Positions 19,596-28,037 are shown, numbered from the stretch's first letter. The stretch: DNA of 34,509 nucleotides from Actinobacteria bacterium RBG_16_68_21 (GCA_001767695.1 MELR01000010.1:39974-74482), one strand, 5' to 3'. Numbers and translations: made by a program. The notes: generated by a model from the sequence alone, not told the origin.

Positions 19596-20111
19596 ATGGC
19601 CGTCCAACGAGTCCGGCGAGTAATCCGGAAAATCGACCCGTGGACCGTCCTCAAGGTCTCACTGGTCTTCAACGCGATCATGGCTCTCGTCTTCGTGCTC
19701 GGCACCGTCATCTTCTGGTCGATCTTCGTCAACGCCGGGATTCCCCAGAAGATCAACGACCTGGCATTGCTCATCGGACTGGAGAACGGCATCAACCTCG
19801 ATGGTGCTGTCTACTTCCGGATCGTGTTGCTCCTCTCGGTCATCTGGACGATCCTGATCACCGGGTTCCTGACACTCGGGGCAGTCGTCTACAACCTGAT
19901 CTCCGACCTCGTCGGAGGAATCGAGGTGATCGTGCTGGAAGAGACTGCGGCGCCGCAGGCATCCCGGCCCCGGGTGACACTGCCGACCGCCAGGCCGGGC
20001 GCCGCCGCGCCGGCGCGGCGAGGGATTCTCCCCACGATCAAGTCGGCGGTTCGACCGAAGCCGACCGTGGTCGAAGAACCGGAACCGGAAGTAGAGCTCA
20101 CCGGGACCTAG
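19596..20111 (+). CDS. DUF3566 transmembrane protein
   Basis: RRVIRKIDPWTVLKVSLVFNAIMALVFVLGTVIFWSI...YNLISDLVGGIEVIVLEE; usual actinobacterial location after gyrA. Confidence 0.85.
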   Translation: MAVQRVRRVIRKIDPWTVLKVSLVFNAIMALVFVLGTVIFWSIFVNAGIPQKINDLALLIGLENGINLDGAVYFRIVLLLSVIWTILITGFLTLGAVVYNLISDLVGGIEVIVLEETAAPQASRPRVTLPTARPGAAAPARRGILPTIKSAVRPKPTVVEEPEPEVELTGT

Positions 20112-20180
20112 CGCAAGGCCACCGTTTCCGCCTCGGCTGATCCGGGCGACGGGCGACGGTCAACGTATAACCGACGACGT

Positions 20181-20930
20181 CTACCGCGTGATCGCCGCGA
20201 CCCCGAGTCCCACACGGAGCGCCGCGGCCAGATATGCCTCCGGCGCGTCGCCCGGTCTATGGAGTCCCGACCCGAAACCTCCGGCGAGGATGGCAAGGGC
20301 ACCGGCGGCGAGTGCGATCCCCTCGAGGTGCCCGCGATGATCGGCGACACCCACCACTCGGCGAGTCGATTCGCCGGCGACCCTGCCGAGCACCGTCACC
20401 GAGGCTCCCGCCCACTCTCCTTCGACCGGCACTTCGATTCGCTCAGGAGACCGTCCGACGCGGCGGCCCCACCGGCCACCCACCGGGTCGGGAAAGGCGA
20501 TCGCCTGGCCGCGGTGGAGGGGCTTGCCGGGGACGGTCCACGCCATCGTGACGGCCGCCACGCCGTCGGTGCGGGCCACCTCATGGGACGCCAGGCAGGC
20601 AGCTATCGAAGACACCGAGCCGGAATCGACCAAGAGCGTCCTCGCCGCAGCGGCATATCGCTGGTCGAGGTCAGCGTCCACCGCAGCGGCACTGACCACG
20701 CAGTCGAGTCCGTCGTCGAGGGCGATTCCAGCGAAGGCCGATGCGGCATCGACGTCGTCGGTCACCAGGATGTCGAATCCCGTCAGTTCGCGGATTGCGA
20801 TGGTGCGACGGTCGGCGACGTGCGACCCTCCATGTCCGTACAGACCCAGGGCGACGAGGTCACTCTCGGCGAGAAGAATCCGCCCCGCACGCTGCGCGGC
20901 GTCGCCGACGGCGTGAAGGGCGATTCTCAT
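20181..20930 (-). CDS. Conserved-looking hypothetical protein
   Basis: 249 aa uninterrupted ORF with well-formed hydrophobic/Gly-rich segments (YGHGGSHVADRRTIAIRELTGFDILVTDDVDAASAFAG); no family assigned by eye. Confidence 0.6.
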   Translation of the reverse strand: MRIALHAVGDAAQRAGRILLAESDLVALGLYGHGGSHVADRRTIAIRELTGFDILVTDDVDAASAFAGIALDDGLDCVVSAAAVDADLDQRYAAAARTLLVDSGSVSSIAACLASHEVARTDGVAAVTMAWTVPGKPLHRGQAIAFPDPVGGRWGRRVGRSPERIEVPVEGEWAGASVTVLGRVAGESTRRVVGVADHRGHLEGIALAAGALAILAGGFGSGLHRPGDAPEAYLAAALRVGLGVAAITR

Positions 20931-20932
20931 GA

Positions 20933-20999
20933 ACCGCTGCCCGCTGCCCGCGGCCCGCTGCCCGAAAGAGGCTCCTGCGGGAAGCGGGCAGCAGGTAGC
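20933..20999 (-). repeat. Heptamer repeat with inverted arm: ACCGCTG CCCGCTG CCCGCGG CCCGCTG CCCGAAA ... GGGAAGC GGGCAGC AGGTAGC
   Basis: Direct reading; opposing arms can pair as an imperfect hairpin; abuts the predicted ATG at 20930. Confidence 0.82.
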
Positions 21000-21012
21000 C
21001 CATAGCGACTTC

Positions 21013-21195
21013 TCACACCGGTTCCCAGGTGCCGATCAGGGAGTCACCGGTGCGTCGCCGGAGGATGGTGATCACAGCGAGAGCGATTGCTGCGACGGCG
21101 ATCAGAATGCGGTTGCGATGCCCCATGGGAGGTGGAGGATAGGCCGTTGGAACTGGTTTCCGAGGCTCGATGATCCACCAGACCTCTTCTGGCAC
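21013..21195 (-). CDS. Possible 60-aa single-TM small protein
   Basis: RNRILIAVAAIALAVITILRRR TM segment with flanking basic residues; no homology evidence available. Confidence 0.3.
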   Translation of the reverse strand: MPEEVWWIIEPRKPVPTAYPPPPMGHRNRILIAVAAIALAVITILRRRTGDSLIGTWEPV

Positions 21196-21204
21196 AACGA
21201 GCGG

Positions 21205-21356
21205 GCGAGCAGGTGGCTACCCTGTCGCCGTCGGGGCATTAGGCCCGATGGCGCGACGCCCAGCGAAGTCCGGTGAGAATCCGGCGCTGTCCCGCAACCG
21301 TGAAGCCCCCACCGAGGGGACGAGTCGGGTCGCCTGACGTCGGGCCGGATTGGAAG
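21205..21356 (+). ncRNA. Cobalamin (AdoCbl/B12-box) riboswitch aptamer
   Basis: B12-box-type core AGCGAAGTCCGGTGAGAATCCGGCGCTGTCCCGCAACCGTGAAGCC, then GAGTCGGGTCGCCTGACGTCGGG; directly upstream of btuFCD-like genes. Ends approximate. Confidence 0.92.
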
Positions 21357-21399
21357 CCTTCGGAGGAAGGGTTGCCAGCCATCACCGGCACGACACCCT

Positions 21400-21429
21400 C
21401 CTCCTCGGATCTCGAGGAGGTCTTGTTTT
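21400..21429 (+). terminator. Riboswitch intrinsic terminator CCTCCTCG-GATCT-CGAGGAGG-TCTTGTTTT
   Basis: Perfect 8-bp stem, 5-nt loop, T-rich tail directly after. Confidence 0.85.
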
Positions 21430-22342
21430 GAGGGGACACCGCCTGCATTGGCTCGTCGCCGTGGTGGCTCTCGTTTCCGGCTGCGCGGGCGGGCCGGCTG
21501 CGACCGGCGAACCCGGATCGACGGCCATCGACGCCGCCGGGTTTCCCGTAGTGGTTCGAGGGGTGGTGATCCCGAACCGGCCGGAGAGGATCGTGTCGGG
21601 TTCGGCAACTCACACCGAAATCCTCTTTGCCGTCGGCGCCGGTCCGAGAGTCATCGCCACCGACGATTACTCCGACTTCCCGGTGGAAGCGGCGGCCCTT
21701 CCCCATTTTGACGCCTTCAATCCGAGTGTGGAAGGGATCGCCGCCCTCGAGCCCGATCTGGTGGTTCTTGCCTTCGACCCCGGCGACGTCGCCGCCGGGT
21801 TGGCCGCGCTCGGGATTCCCACGATCGTCTTCGACGCACCGGTTGCCCTCGATGGTGCGTACCGACAGTTCGAAGAAGTGGGACTCGCCGCGGGAGTGGG
21901 CGCCGCCGGGGCCGAACTGGCCGCGGCGACCCGGGAAGAGATCGCTGGGTTGCTGGTGAACGTTCCGGAAACGGTTCGCCCTTTCACCTACTACCACGAG
22001 CTCGACGCCACCTACTTCTCTATCGGATCGGACACGTTCCTCGGCTCGATCTACGGGGCATTGGGGATGGTGAGCATTGCCGATGCCGCCGGAGGAGGCT
22101 ATCCCCAGCTCTCCGCCGAGTTCATCGTGTCGGCCAACCCCGACTTCATCTTCCTCGGCGACGCCGCTTGCTGCGGTCAGAGTCCGGCGACGATTGCCGC
22201 CCGGCCCGGTTGGTCCGAGCTCGGCGCGGTGCAGGCCGGGAGGGTGGTCATCGTCGATGAGGCACTCTCCTCCCGGTGGGGCCCGCGCCTCGTCGAGCTG
22301 GTCCGGTTTCTCGCCGAAGCGGTATACGGGGGCGGCGTCTGA
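21428..22342 (+). CDS. btuF: Cobalamin ABC transporter substrate-binding lipoprotein (BtuF-like)
   Basis: Lipobox ALVSGC, RIVSGSATHTEILFAVGAGPRVIATDDYSDFP periplasmic-binding motif; downstream of B12 riboswitch; start tentatively TTG 21428. Confidence 0.88.
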   Translation: MRGHRLHWLVAVVALVSGCAGGPAATGEPGSTAIDAAGFPVVVRGVVIPNRPERIVSGSATHTEILFAVGAGPRVIATDDYSDFPVEAAALPHFDAFNPSVEGIAALEPDLVVLAFDPGDVAAGLAALGIPTIVFDAPVALDGAYRQFEEVGLAAGVGAAGAELAAATREEIAGLLVNVPETVRPFTYYHELDATYFSIGSDTFLGSIYGALGMVSIADAAGGGYPQLSAEFIVSANPDFIFLGDAACCGQSPATIAARPGWSELGAVQAGRVVIVDEALSSRWGPRLVELVRFLAEAVYGGGV

Positions 22343-22365
22343 CCTCCTCCCATCCCTCGCGGCAG

Positions 22366-23376
22366 GTGTCCCGAATCGTTGTGGCGGTGTCGGGAGCGGT
22401 CCTCCTTGCCGCCGCGGCGGCAGCGATACTCATCGGGCCGGCAGCGCTGTCACCCGGCGCGGTGTTCAAGGAAGTGCTGTCGCACGTTCCGTTTGTTCAC
22501 ATCGACTCGGGTCTCGATCCCCGTCAATCGGCCATCGTGTGGGAGTTACGCGTTCCGCGGATGGTGCTGGCGGCGTTGGTCGGAGCGACGCTCTCGCTGG
22601 CGGGTGGGGCCTATCAGGGGGTGTTTCGGAATCCACTGGCCGATCCCTATCTCCTCGGCGTCGCCGCCGGGGCGGGCCTGGGCGCCACGGTGGCAATCGT
22701 TTCCGTCGGCTCGGGATCGGCGTTGGTGCCGGTGGCGGCGTTTGTGGGTGCGATTGGAGCGGTGGCTGCCGCCTACTCGTTGGGCTCGGCGGCCGGGGGG
22801 CAGCGGAGCGGCGCCACCCTCATCCTCGCCGGAGTGGCGGTGGCGGCTTTCCTCACCGCGGCCCAGACGTTCGTCCAGCAGCAGAATGCCGATTCGATCC
22901 GTGAGGTCTACTCGTGGATCCTGGGCCGATTGGGGACGGCCGGTTGGTCGGAGGTCGCCCTGATGACGCCGTACGCGGTGGTATCGGTGACGGTCATCAT
23001 GGTTCATCGCCGACTGCTCGACGTGCTTTCGGTGGGGGAGGAGGAGGCACGCGCCCTCGGAGTGAGACCGGAGCGGGTGCGGGCGGCCGTGGTGGTGGCA
23101 GCAACCGTGGGCACCGCAGGGGCGGTAGCCGTAAGCGGACTCATCGGGTTCGTGGGCATCGTGGTTCCTCACGTGGTGCGCCTCATGGTCGGAGCGTCGT
23201 ACCGGGCGATCCTCCCGCTCTCCATAGTCTGCGGGTCGGCGTTCCTGGTGATCGCCGATCTGATCGCCCGTAGCGCACTCGGTCCTGCAGAGATCCCCAT
23301 CGGCGTGATCACCGCCTTCGTCGGCGGGCCCTTCTTCCTGGTCGTGTTGCGTACGTCTCGCCGGGGGGTGATGTGA
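22366..23376 (+). CDS. btuC: Cobalamin ABC transporter permease (BtuC/FecCD family)
   Basis: WELRVPRMVLAALVGATLSLAGGAYQGVFRNPLADPYLLGVAAGAGLGA, GLIGFVGIVVPHVVRLMVG, EIPIGVITAFVGGPFFLVVL; start tentatively GTG 22366. Confidence 0.93.
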   Translation: MSRIVVAVSGAVLLAAAAAAILIGPAALSPGAVFKEVLSHVPFVHIDSGLDPRQSAIVWELRVPRMVLAALVGATLSLAGGAYQGVFRNPLADPYLLGVAAGAGLGATVAIVSVGSGSALVPVAAFVGAIGAVAAAYSLGSAAGGQRSGATLILAGVAVAAFLTAAQTFVQQQNADSIREVYSWILGRLGTAGWSEVALMTPYAVVSVTVIMVHRRLLDVLSVGEEEARALGVRPERVRAAVVVAATVGTAGAVAVSGLIGFVGIVVPHVVRLMVGASYRAILPLSIVCGSAFLVIADLIARSALGPAEIPIGVITAFVGGPFFLVVLRTSRRGVM

Positions 23377-24146
23377 GCCGGCTCACCGCTGCGGGAATCG
23401 GCGTCACCTATGACGGCGTGCCGGTCGTCGTCGGCGTGGATCTCGTGGTGGGTCCGGGGGAGTGGGTGGCCATCATCGGTCCCAACGGCGCCGGCAAGAC
23501 GTCACTGCTACGCGCCCTGGCCGGCACCATCGCCCACGGCGGAGTGGTCGCGGTCGACGGGGTGGAGGTGTCGGCTCTTCCCCGGCGCGCCGTCGCCCGG
23601 CGCATTGCGCTGGTCGCTCAGCGACCGGTACTTCCCGATGGCATGGTCGTGAGCGACTACGTCCTTCTCGGCCGCACCCCGCATCTCGGTTATCTTGCGG
23701 TCGAGTCGGATCGGGATGTGGAGATCGCCCTGGGCGCGCTCGACCGCCTGGCCGCTGGTGGGCTGGCGTCCCGCCGGCTGGGGAGCCTGTCGGGAGGAGA
23801 GCGTCAGCGGGTCGTTCTCGCCAGGGCGCTCGCCCAGCAGGCCGACATCCTTCTGCTCGATGAACCGACGACCTCGCTCGACGTCGGCCATGCCCAGCAG
23901 GTACTCGAACTGGTCGATGAGCTGCGTTTGGAGAGGAGGATGGCGGTGGTGGCCGCGATCCATGATCTGACCCTGGCGGCGCAGTATGCCGATCGGCTGA
24001 TGCTGCTCGCCGGCGGTCGGGTGGTAGCCGAAGGCACCCCGGAGCAGGTGCTCACCGAAGAGGAGGTGGCCGGGTTTTCCGGCGCTCACGTGTCGATCGT
24101 GCGCGGTCCGGGGGGCGAGGTGGTGGTGGTGCCGCGGCGGAGGTGA
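23373..24146 (+). CDS. btuD: Cobalamin ABC transporter ATP-binding protein
   Basis: IIGPNGAGKTSLLRALAG Walker A, SLSGGERQRVVLARALAQQADILLLDEPTTSLD; GTGA overlap with btuC. Confidence 0.94.
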   Translation: MSRLTAAGIGVTYDGVPVVVGVDLVVGPGEWVAIIGPNGAGKTSLLRALAGTIAHGGVVAVDGVEVSALPRRAVARRIALVAQRPVLPDGMVVSDYVLLGRTPHLGYLAVESDRDVEIALGALDRLAAGGLASRRLGSLSGGERQRVVLARALAQQADILLLDEPTTSLDVGHAQQVLELVDELRLERRMAVVAAIHDLTLAAQYADRLMLLAGGRVVAEGTPEQVLTEEEVAGFSGAHVSIVRGPGGEVVVVPRRR

Positions 24147-24180
24147 GCCAAGCGTCGCCCGTCGCCCGGGTCTTGCTCCC

Positions 24181-24198
24181 CTCCCATTCCGATGGGAG
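24181..24198. terminator. Hairpin CTCCCAT-TCCG-ATGGGAG with outer CTCCCC/GGGGGAG arms, between convergent genes
   Basis: 7-bp perfect stem with 4-nt loop downstream of btuD; no strong T-tract, so terminator role is inferred. Confidence 0.45.
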
Positions 24199-24230
24199 TT
24201 GGCAGGGGGAGGGCATCGACCCTGGACAAT

Positions 24231-24278
24231 CCCGCTGCCCGCTGCCCGCTGCCGCAAGCCCGCAAGAGGCTCGCGGGC
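24231..24278 (-). repeat. Heptamer repeat (CCCGCTG)3 CCGCAAG plus terminal hairpin GCCCGC-AAGAGGCTC-GCGGGC
   Basis: Direct reading in the btuD / VIT1-type convergent gap. Confidence 0.87.
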
Positions 24279-24280
24279 AC

Positions 24281-25003
24281 CTACGCGTAGGCGTTGTACA
24301 GCGATCCGACCAGATAGGAGATCCCCGCCCCGGCGGCGGCGATCGCCACGTTTTCCGCCCCGCTGATCCACGGGCTCTTCCGGGTGGACACCGTTTTCAG
24401 CGCACCCACCGCGAAGAGGCCAATGCCGGCTCCGATGGCTCCGGCAATCAAGCCCGCTCCGGTGGTGGTGACCACCATGAACGGGATGAGCGATGGCAGG
24501 GAGCCGGCGATGAACAGCAATCCCGAGAACACCGCGGCCCGCAACGGCTTGCGCCGCTCGGTCTCCACCACGCCGAACTCGAGAGCCATCATCGTCTTGA
24601 TCAGCGCCTCGTCGTCGTTGTCCAGCGCCGCCACCACCTGCTCGACCTGATCGGCGGGCAGACCCATGTCACCGAACATCTGACGGATCTCGTCGAGCTC
24701 GCGCTGTCGGTGGAACTTGATGTGCTCCCACTCGAGGTCCTGCTCGGAGTCGAAGACCTCTTCCTGGGACTTGGTGGCGATGTACTCCCCGGCCGCCATC
24801 GAGATGGCGCCGGCGACCGCCCCGGTGAGACCGGCGAGCAGCACCTCACGTGGCTTGAGTCCGCCGCCGACGACTCCGACGACGAGCAAGAAGATCGATA
24901 CCAGCCCGTCGTTTACCCCGAGGACGATGTCCCGCATGTACTGGCGGGTGGGGCCGATGTGGGGTCGATAGGGGGGTGTGGTCGCAGTGTCGGTCAGCGC
25001 CAT
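24281..25003 (-). CDS. VIT1/CCC1 transporter family protein (Fe2+/Mn2+)
   Basis: YMRDIVLGVNDGLVSIFLLVVGVVGGG, GAISMAAGEYIATKSQEEVFDSE, LIPFMVV; start likely MALTDT. Confidence 0.92.
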   Translation of the reverse strand: MALTDTATTPPYRPHIGPTRQYMRDIVLGVNDGLVSIFLLVVGVVGGGLKPREVLLAGLTGAVAGAISMAAGEYIATKSQEEVFDSEQDLEWEHIKFHRQRELDEIRQMFGDMGLPADQVEQVVAALDNDDEALIKTMMALEFGVVETERRKPLRAAVFSGLLFIAGSLPSLIPFMVVTTTGAGLIAGAIGAGIGLFAVGALKTVSTRKSPWISGAENVAIAAAGAGISYLVGSLYNAYA

Positions 25004-25083
25004 CGGCCGGAGTGTAAATGCCCGCCGCCCTTCGCCCGTCATCCGGACGGATTCCCCTCCGCGGCCGGTAGTCTTCGTCGGGC

Positions 25084-25947
25084 GTGTCACGTTTCGTCGC
25101 TCTGATAGCAGTGGTCGCTCTCGCCGCCCCGGCGCCGGCCCTCGCCCAAGACCAGCTCCCCCGGGCGCCCCGCTCTCCGGCGGAGTTGAGCGCGGCCGTG
25201 CATCACGAGATCGAGCTCCTCAGCGGGATCCAACCGACACGACTGCCGCCCCGGGATCGAGCCGCCTACATGAGCCACCGCCTCTCCCGGCTCGACCTCT
25301 TCGTCGGGTCGATCCGGGAGGAGGCACAGGCGGCATTGACGGCTGCAATCGCCGATCCGGCTCTGGCGGCCGCGATCTGGGATCTGGACGGTGACTCGAC
25401 CCGGAACGACATCGCCGCGGCACTGACTGCAACGCGGTTCCCTACGGTCGCCGAAGAGCAGTTTGCCCTCTATTGGGTGGACCTCCATGCAGCGATCGAT
25501 GAGCTGCGATCGGCGACCCGCGACCAGCGGCCCGTGCGGGTGTGTCCGGTGGCGGGCCCGACCTCATTCACGGACGACTTCGGGGATCCTCGTCCCTACG
25601 GCCGATCTCACAGCGGGATCGATCTCAACGGGACGCTGGGCACTCCATTGGTGGCGATGGAGGCCGGAACCGTCGTCCAGGCGAATTGGCACTGGGCAGG
25701 CGGTCGCCAGGTGTGGATCCGGGCCGACCTCACCGGCGACGTCTACTACTACGCCCATCTCGACACGTGGGCGCGCTGGATCTGGACCGGGACCAGGGTG
25801 CAGGCCGGCGATGTGATCGGAACGCTGGGATGGTCCGGCGATGCCGAGTCCGCCCACCTCCACTTCGGGTGGATGCCAGGATCCTACGAAGTCGATCTCG
25901 ACAACCTCCAGAATGCCTATCCGTTGCTCCTGGAGTTGTGTAGCTGA
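25084..25947 (+). CDS. Secreted M23 family metallopeptidase domain protein
   Basis: Signal peptide; SHSGIDLNGTLGTPLVAMEAGTVV, YYYAHLDTW, HLHFGW M23 motifs. Confidence 0.88.
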   Translation: MSRFVALIAVVALAAPAPALAQDQLPRAPRSPAELSAAVHHEIELLSGIQPTRLPPRDRAAYMSHRLSRLDLFVGSIREEAQAALTAAIADPALAAAIWDLDGDSTRNDIAAALTATRFPTVAEEQFALYWVDLHAAIDELRSATRDQRPVRVCPVAGPTSFTDDFGDPRPYGRSHSGIDLNGTLGTPLVAMEAGTVVQANWHWAGGRQVWIRADLTGDVYYYAHLDTWARWIWTGTRVQAGDVIGTLGWSGDAESAHLHFGWMPGSYEVDLDNLQNAYPLLLELCS

Positions 25948-25968
25948 GCAAACCCGACGAGAAGGCCC

Positions 25969-25997
25969 TTGCAGTCATCTGCGTGTTTCGATATATT
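25969..25997 (+). promoter_or_regulatory. arsR promoter TTGCAG-N17-TATATT overlapping the TTTCG-N8-CGAAA operator
   Basis: Hexamers at 17-bp spacing; the inverted repeat at 25986-26003 spans the -10; ATG at 26005. Confidence 0.65.
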
Positions 25998-26004
25998 GCG
26001 AAAT

Positions 26005-26313
26005 ATGAAAAGGATTGTGGTCGCCGGCGACCGTCCGTTGGTGGCGTCCGAGGAACATGCCGAGGCCTTCAATGCCCTCTCTCATCTCACCCGCCTCAGG
26101 GTCTTCTTTCTCCTCGCCGGTGAGGGACGGGAGATGGCCGCCGGGGAGATCGCCGAGGCAGTCGATGTTCCCGGCCCCACCCTTTCCCGGCACCTCGACA
26201 TCCTCCGTCTCGCCGGGCTGATCACCAGTCGGCGGGAGCAACGTTTCGTCTATTACTCGGTGGCGCCCGAGATGGCGGCCGACCTCGTCCGCCTTCTCCT
26301 CGCCTGTTGCTGA
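26005..26313 (+). CDS. arsR: ArsR/SmtB family transcriptional regulator with C-terminal Cys-Cys
   Basis: FNALSHLTRLRVFFLLA...EIAEAVDVPGPTLSRHLDILRLAGLITSRREQRFVYYSV; C-terminus LLLACC; upstream of arsM. Confidence 0.9.
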   Translation: MKRIVVAGDRPLVASEEHAEAFNALSHLTRLRVFFLLAGEGREMAAGEIAEAVDVPGPTLSRHLDILRLAGLITSRREQRFVYYSVAPEMAADLVRLLLACC

Positions 26314-26324
26314 AAGGAGCCGTC

Positions 26325-27032
26325 ATGGCCAAAACCGACGAAGAGATCCGTTCCGCAGTCCGGACTTCCTACGCCGCCATCGCCCTCCAGCAGGATTCCT
26401 GCTGCAGCCCCTCTCCCGCCCAGATCGGCTACGACCCCGACGAGCTCACCGACCTCCCCGACGAAGCCGTCATGGGCCTCGGTTGTGGCAATCCGGTGGC
26501 AATGGCCGGTATAGCGGAGGGGGACACGGTCCTTGACCTCGGGTCGGGCGGGGGCATCGACGTGTTTCTCGCCGCTCGCAAGACCGGCCCAACCGGTCGG
26601 GTGATCGGAGTGGATATGACGCCGGAGATGCTGGAACGGGCCGAGGCCAACGCCGTCCGTCTCGGCCTCGGCAACGTCGAGTTCCGCCAAGGTTTGATAG
26701 AGGAGCTGCCGGTGGCGGATGGCACGGTCGACGTGATCATCTCCAATTGTGTGATCAACCTCGCGCCCGACAAGGCCGCGGTGTTCGCCGAAGCCTTCCG
26801 GGTACTGCGACCCGGGGGACGCCTGGTGGTGTCGGACATGGTCACCGACGGCCCGCTCCCCGAGTCCATTGCCGATGATCCGGAGAACTGGGCCTCGTGC
26901 ATCGGCGGCGCGCTCCCCGAGTCGGTCTATCTCGAAGGGATCCGTACTGCAGGCTTCGTCGACGTCGCCGTCCTCAAGAAGGAGGGCCGCAGCCCACTGT
27001 TCAGCATCACCGTGGAGGCGACCCGACTCTGA
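26325..27032 (+). CDS. arsM: Arsenite methyltransferase
   Basis: DSCCSPSPAQIGYDPDELTDLPDEAVMGLGCGNPVAMAGI, VLDLGSGGGIDVFLAARKTGPTGRVIGVDMTPEML, ISNCVINLAPDK, ASCIGGA. Confidence 0.95.
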   Translation: MAKTDEEIRSAVRTSYAAIALQQDSCCSPSPAQIGYDPDELTDLPDEAVMGLGCGNPVAMAGIAEGDTVLDLGSGGGIDVFLAARKTGPTGRVIGVDMTPEMLERAEANAVRLGLGNVEFRQGLIEELPVADGTVDVIISNCVINLAPDKAAVFAEAFRVLRPGGRLVVSDMVTDGPLPESIADDPENWASCIGGALPESVYLEGIRTAGFVDVAVLKKEGRSPLFSITVEATRL

Positions 27033-27075
27033 TCGGGCGTTCGACCGCGATCCACTGAGACACATCGCGCTATGC

Positions 27076-27738
27076 CTACGCGGCGAAGGTACTGGCCGCC
27101 GGCTCGCCACTCCTCTCCGCGGTGTGGAGATGGATGACGATCACGATGCTGGTCACGGCCGCCCAAGCGCACCACAGGGAGATCACCTGGGTCGCCAGCA
27201 GCCAGGCGAGGACGGTCACCGCAGCCACGTTGAGCATACCGAACACCCTGATGTGACGGTTGCGGGACAACAACAGGGGACCGCAGGTGGCCACCACGTA
27301 GAGGGCGGTGAGTTGGCCGCCAAAGCTGAGGTGGACGTCGTAGGCGATGGTGCGCCCGGCGATTTCCGCGGTCACCGGTCCGGAGAAGAGGTTCGCCAGC
27401 AGGATCACCGCGACCACGGCTCCGAGGATGATGAAGGGAGCGATCGTCCGCCGCCGCCTCGGATCGGGCTCGAGCGAGAGGATCGCCAGCGGCACCACGA
27501 CCGGTAGAAGGAAGGCGATGGTCAGGTAGACCCAGGTCGCCGCCTCTCCGAGGGCGGTCGGCACACTGCCATCGAGTCCCCACCAGGTAAACGCTTCGAT
27601 CATCTGATGAACGCCGAAGATCAAGGGAAGTGCCGCCAGGCCGACTTCCCGCTTGTGGCGGACGTGACGGAGCGCATCGACGCCGACACCTCCGACCACC
27701 ACGCCGGCAATCAGGTCGCCCTCAGCCGAGAAGCACAT
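27076..27738 (-). CDS. DUF6629-like integral membrane protein
   Basis: MCFSAEGDLIAGVVVGGVGVDALRHVRHKREVGLAALPLIFGVHQMIEAFTWWGL with multiple TM segments; family name from memory. Confidence 0.68.
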   Translation of the reverse strand: MCFSAEGDLIAGVVVGGVGVDALRHVRHKREVGLAALPLIFGVHQMIEAFTWWGLDGSVPTALGEAATWVYLTIAFLLPVVVPLAILSLEPDPRRRRTIAPFIILGAVVAVILLANLFSGPVTAEIAGRTIAYDVHLSFGGQLTALYVVATCGPLLLSRNRHIRVFGMLNVAAVTVLAWLLATQVISLWCAWAAVTSIVIVIHLHTAERSGEPAASTFAA

Positions 27739-28037
27739 GGCATCCCCGCTCTAGCCGGCGTACAGGCTCACCCTGGGTCTTTCGGCGATGGTGGGGACCT
27801 TCCCTCGGTGAAGGTGACGCGGTATCTCACCGCGAACCTAGCCTGATGGCGACTCCTTTGAGCACTTCGGCCCCTGCCGTCGAGACCTGATGCCCGCAGG
27901 ATTGGGGAAGAGCGGTTCCACTGGAGAGGCTCTCCTGGTGCCCGGCCCGCGGCTGGCCGCGAGCGCCCGAACCCGCGGTGGGTGAGGGCGACCGGAGACC
28001 GGGACCGATTGACCGACGACGTTCCGAGGTGAACAAC

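Noticed and set aside
24143-25105. 320-aa + strand ORF antisense to the VIT1/CCC1-type gene
   Set aside because: Low-complexity Arg/Gly/His-rich translation; the opposite strand has clear VIT1/CCC1 motifs.
27870-28037. Glycine-type riboswitch upstream of the MMSDH-like gene
   Set aside because: GGAGAG and purine-rich pieces present but the conserved glycine-aptamer core was not found in order.
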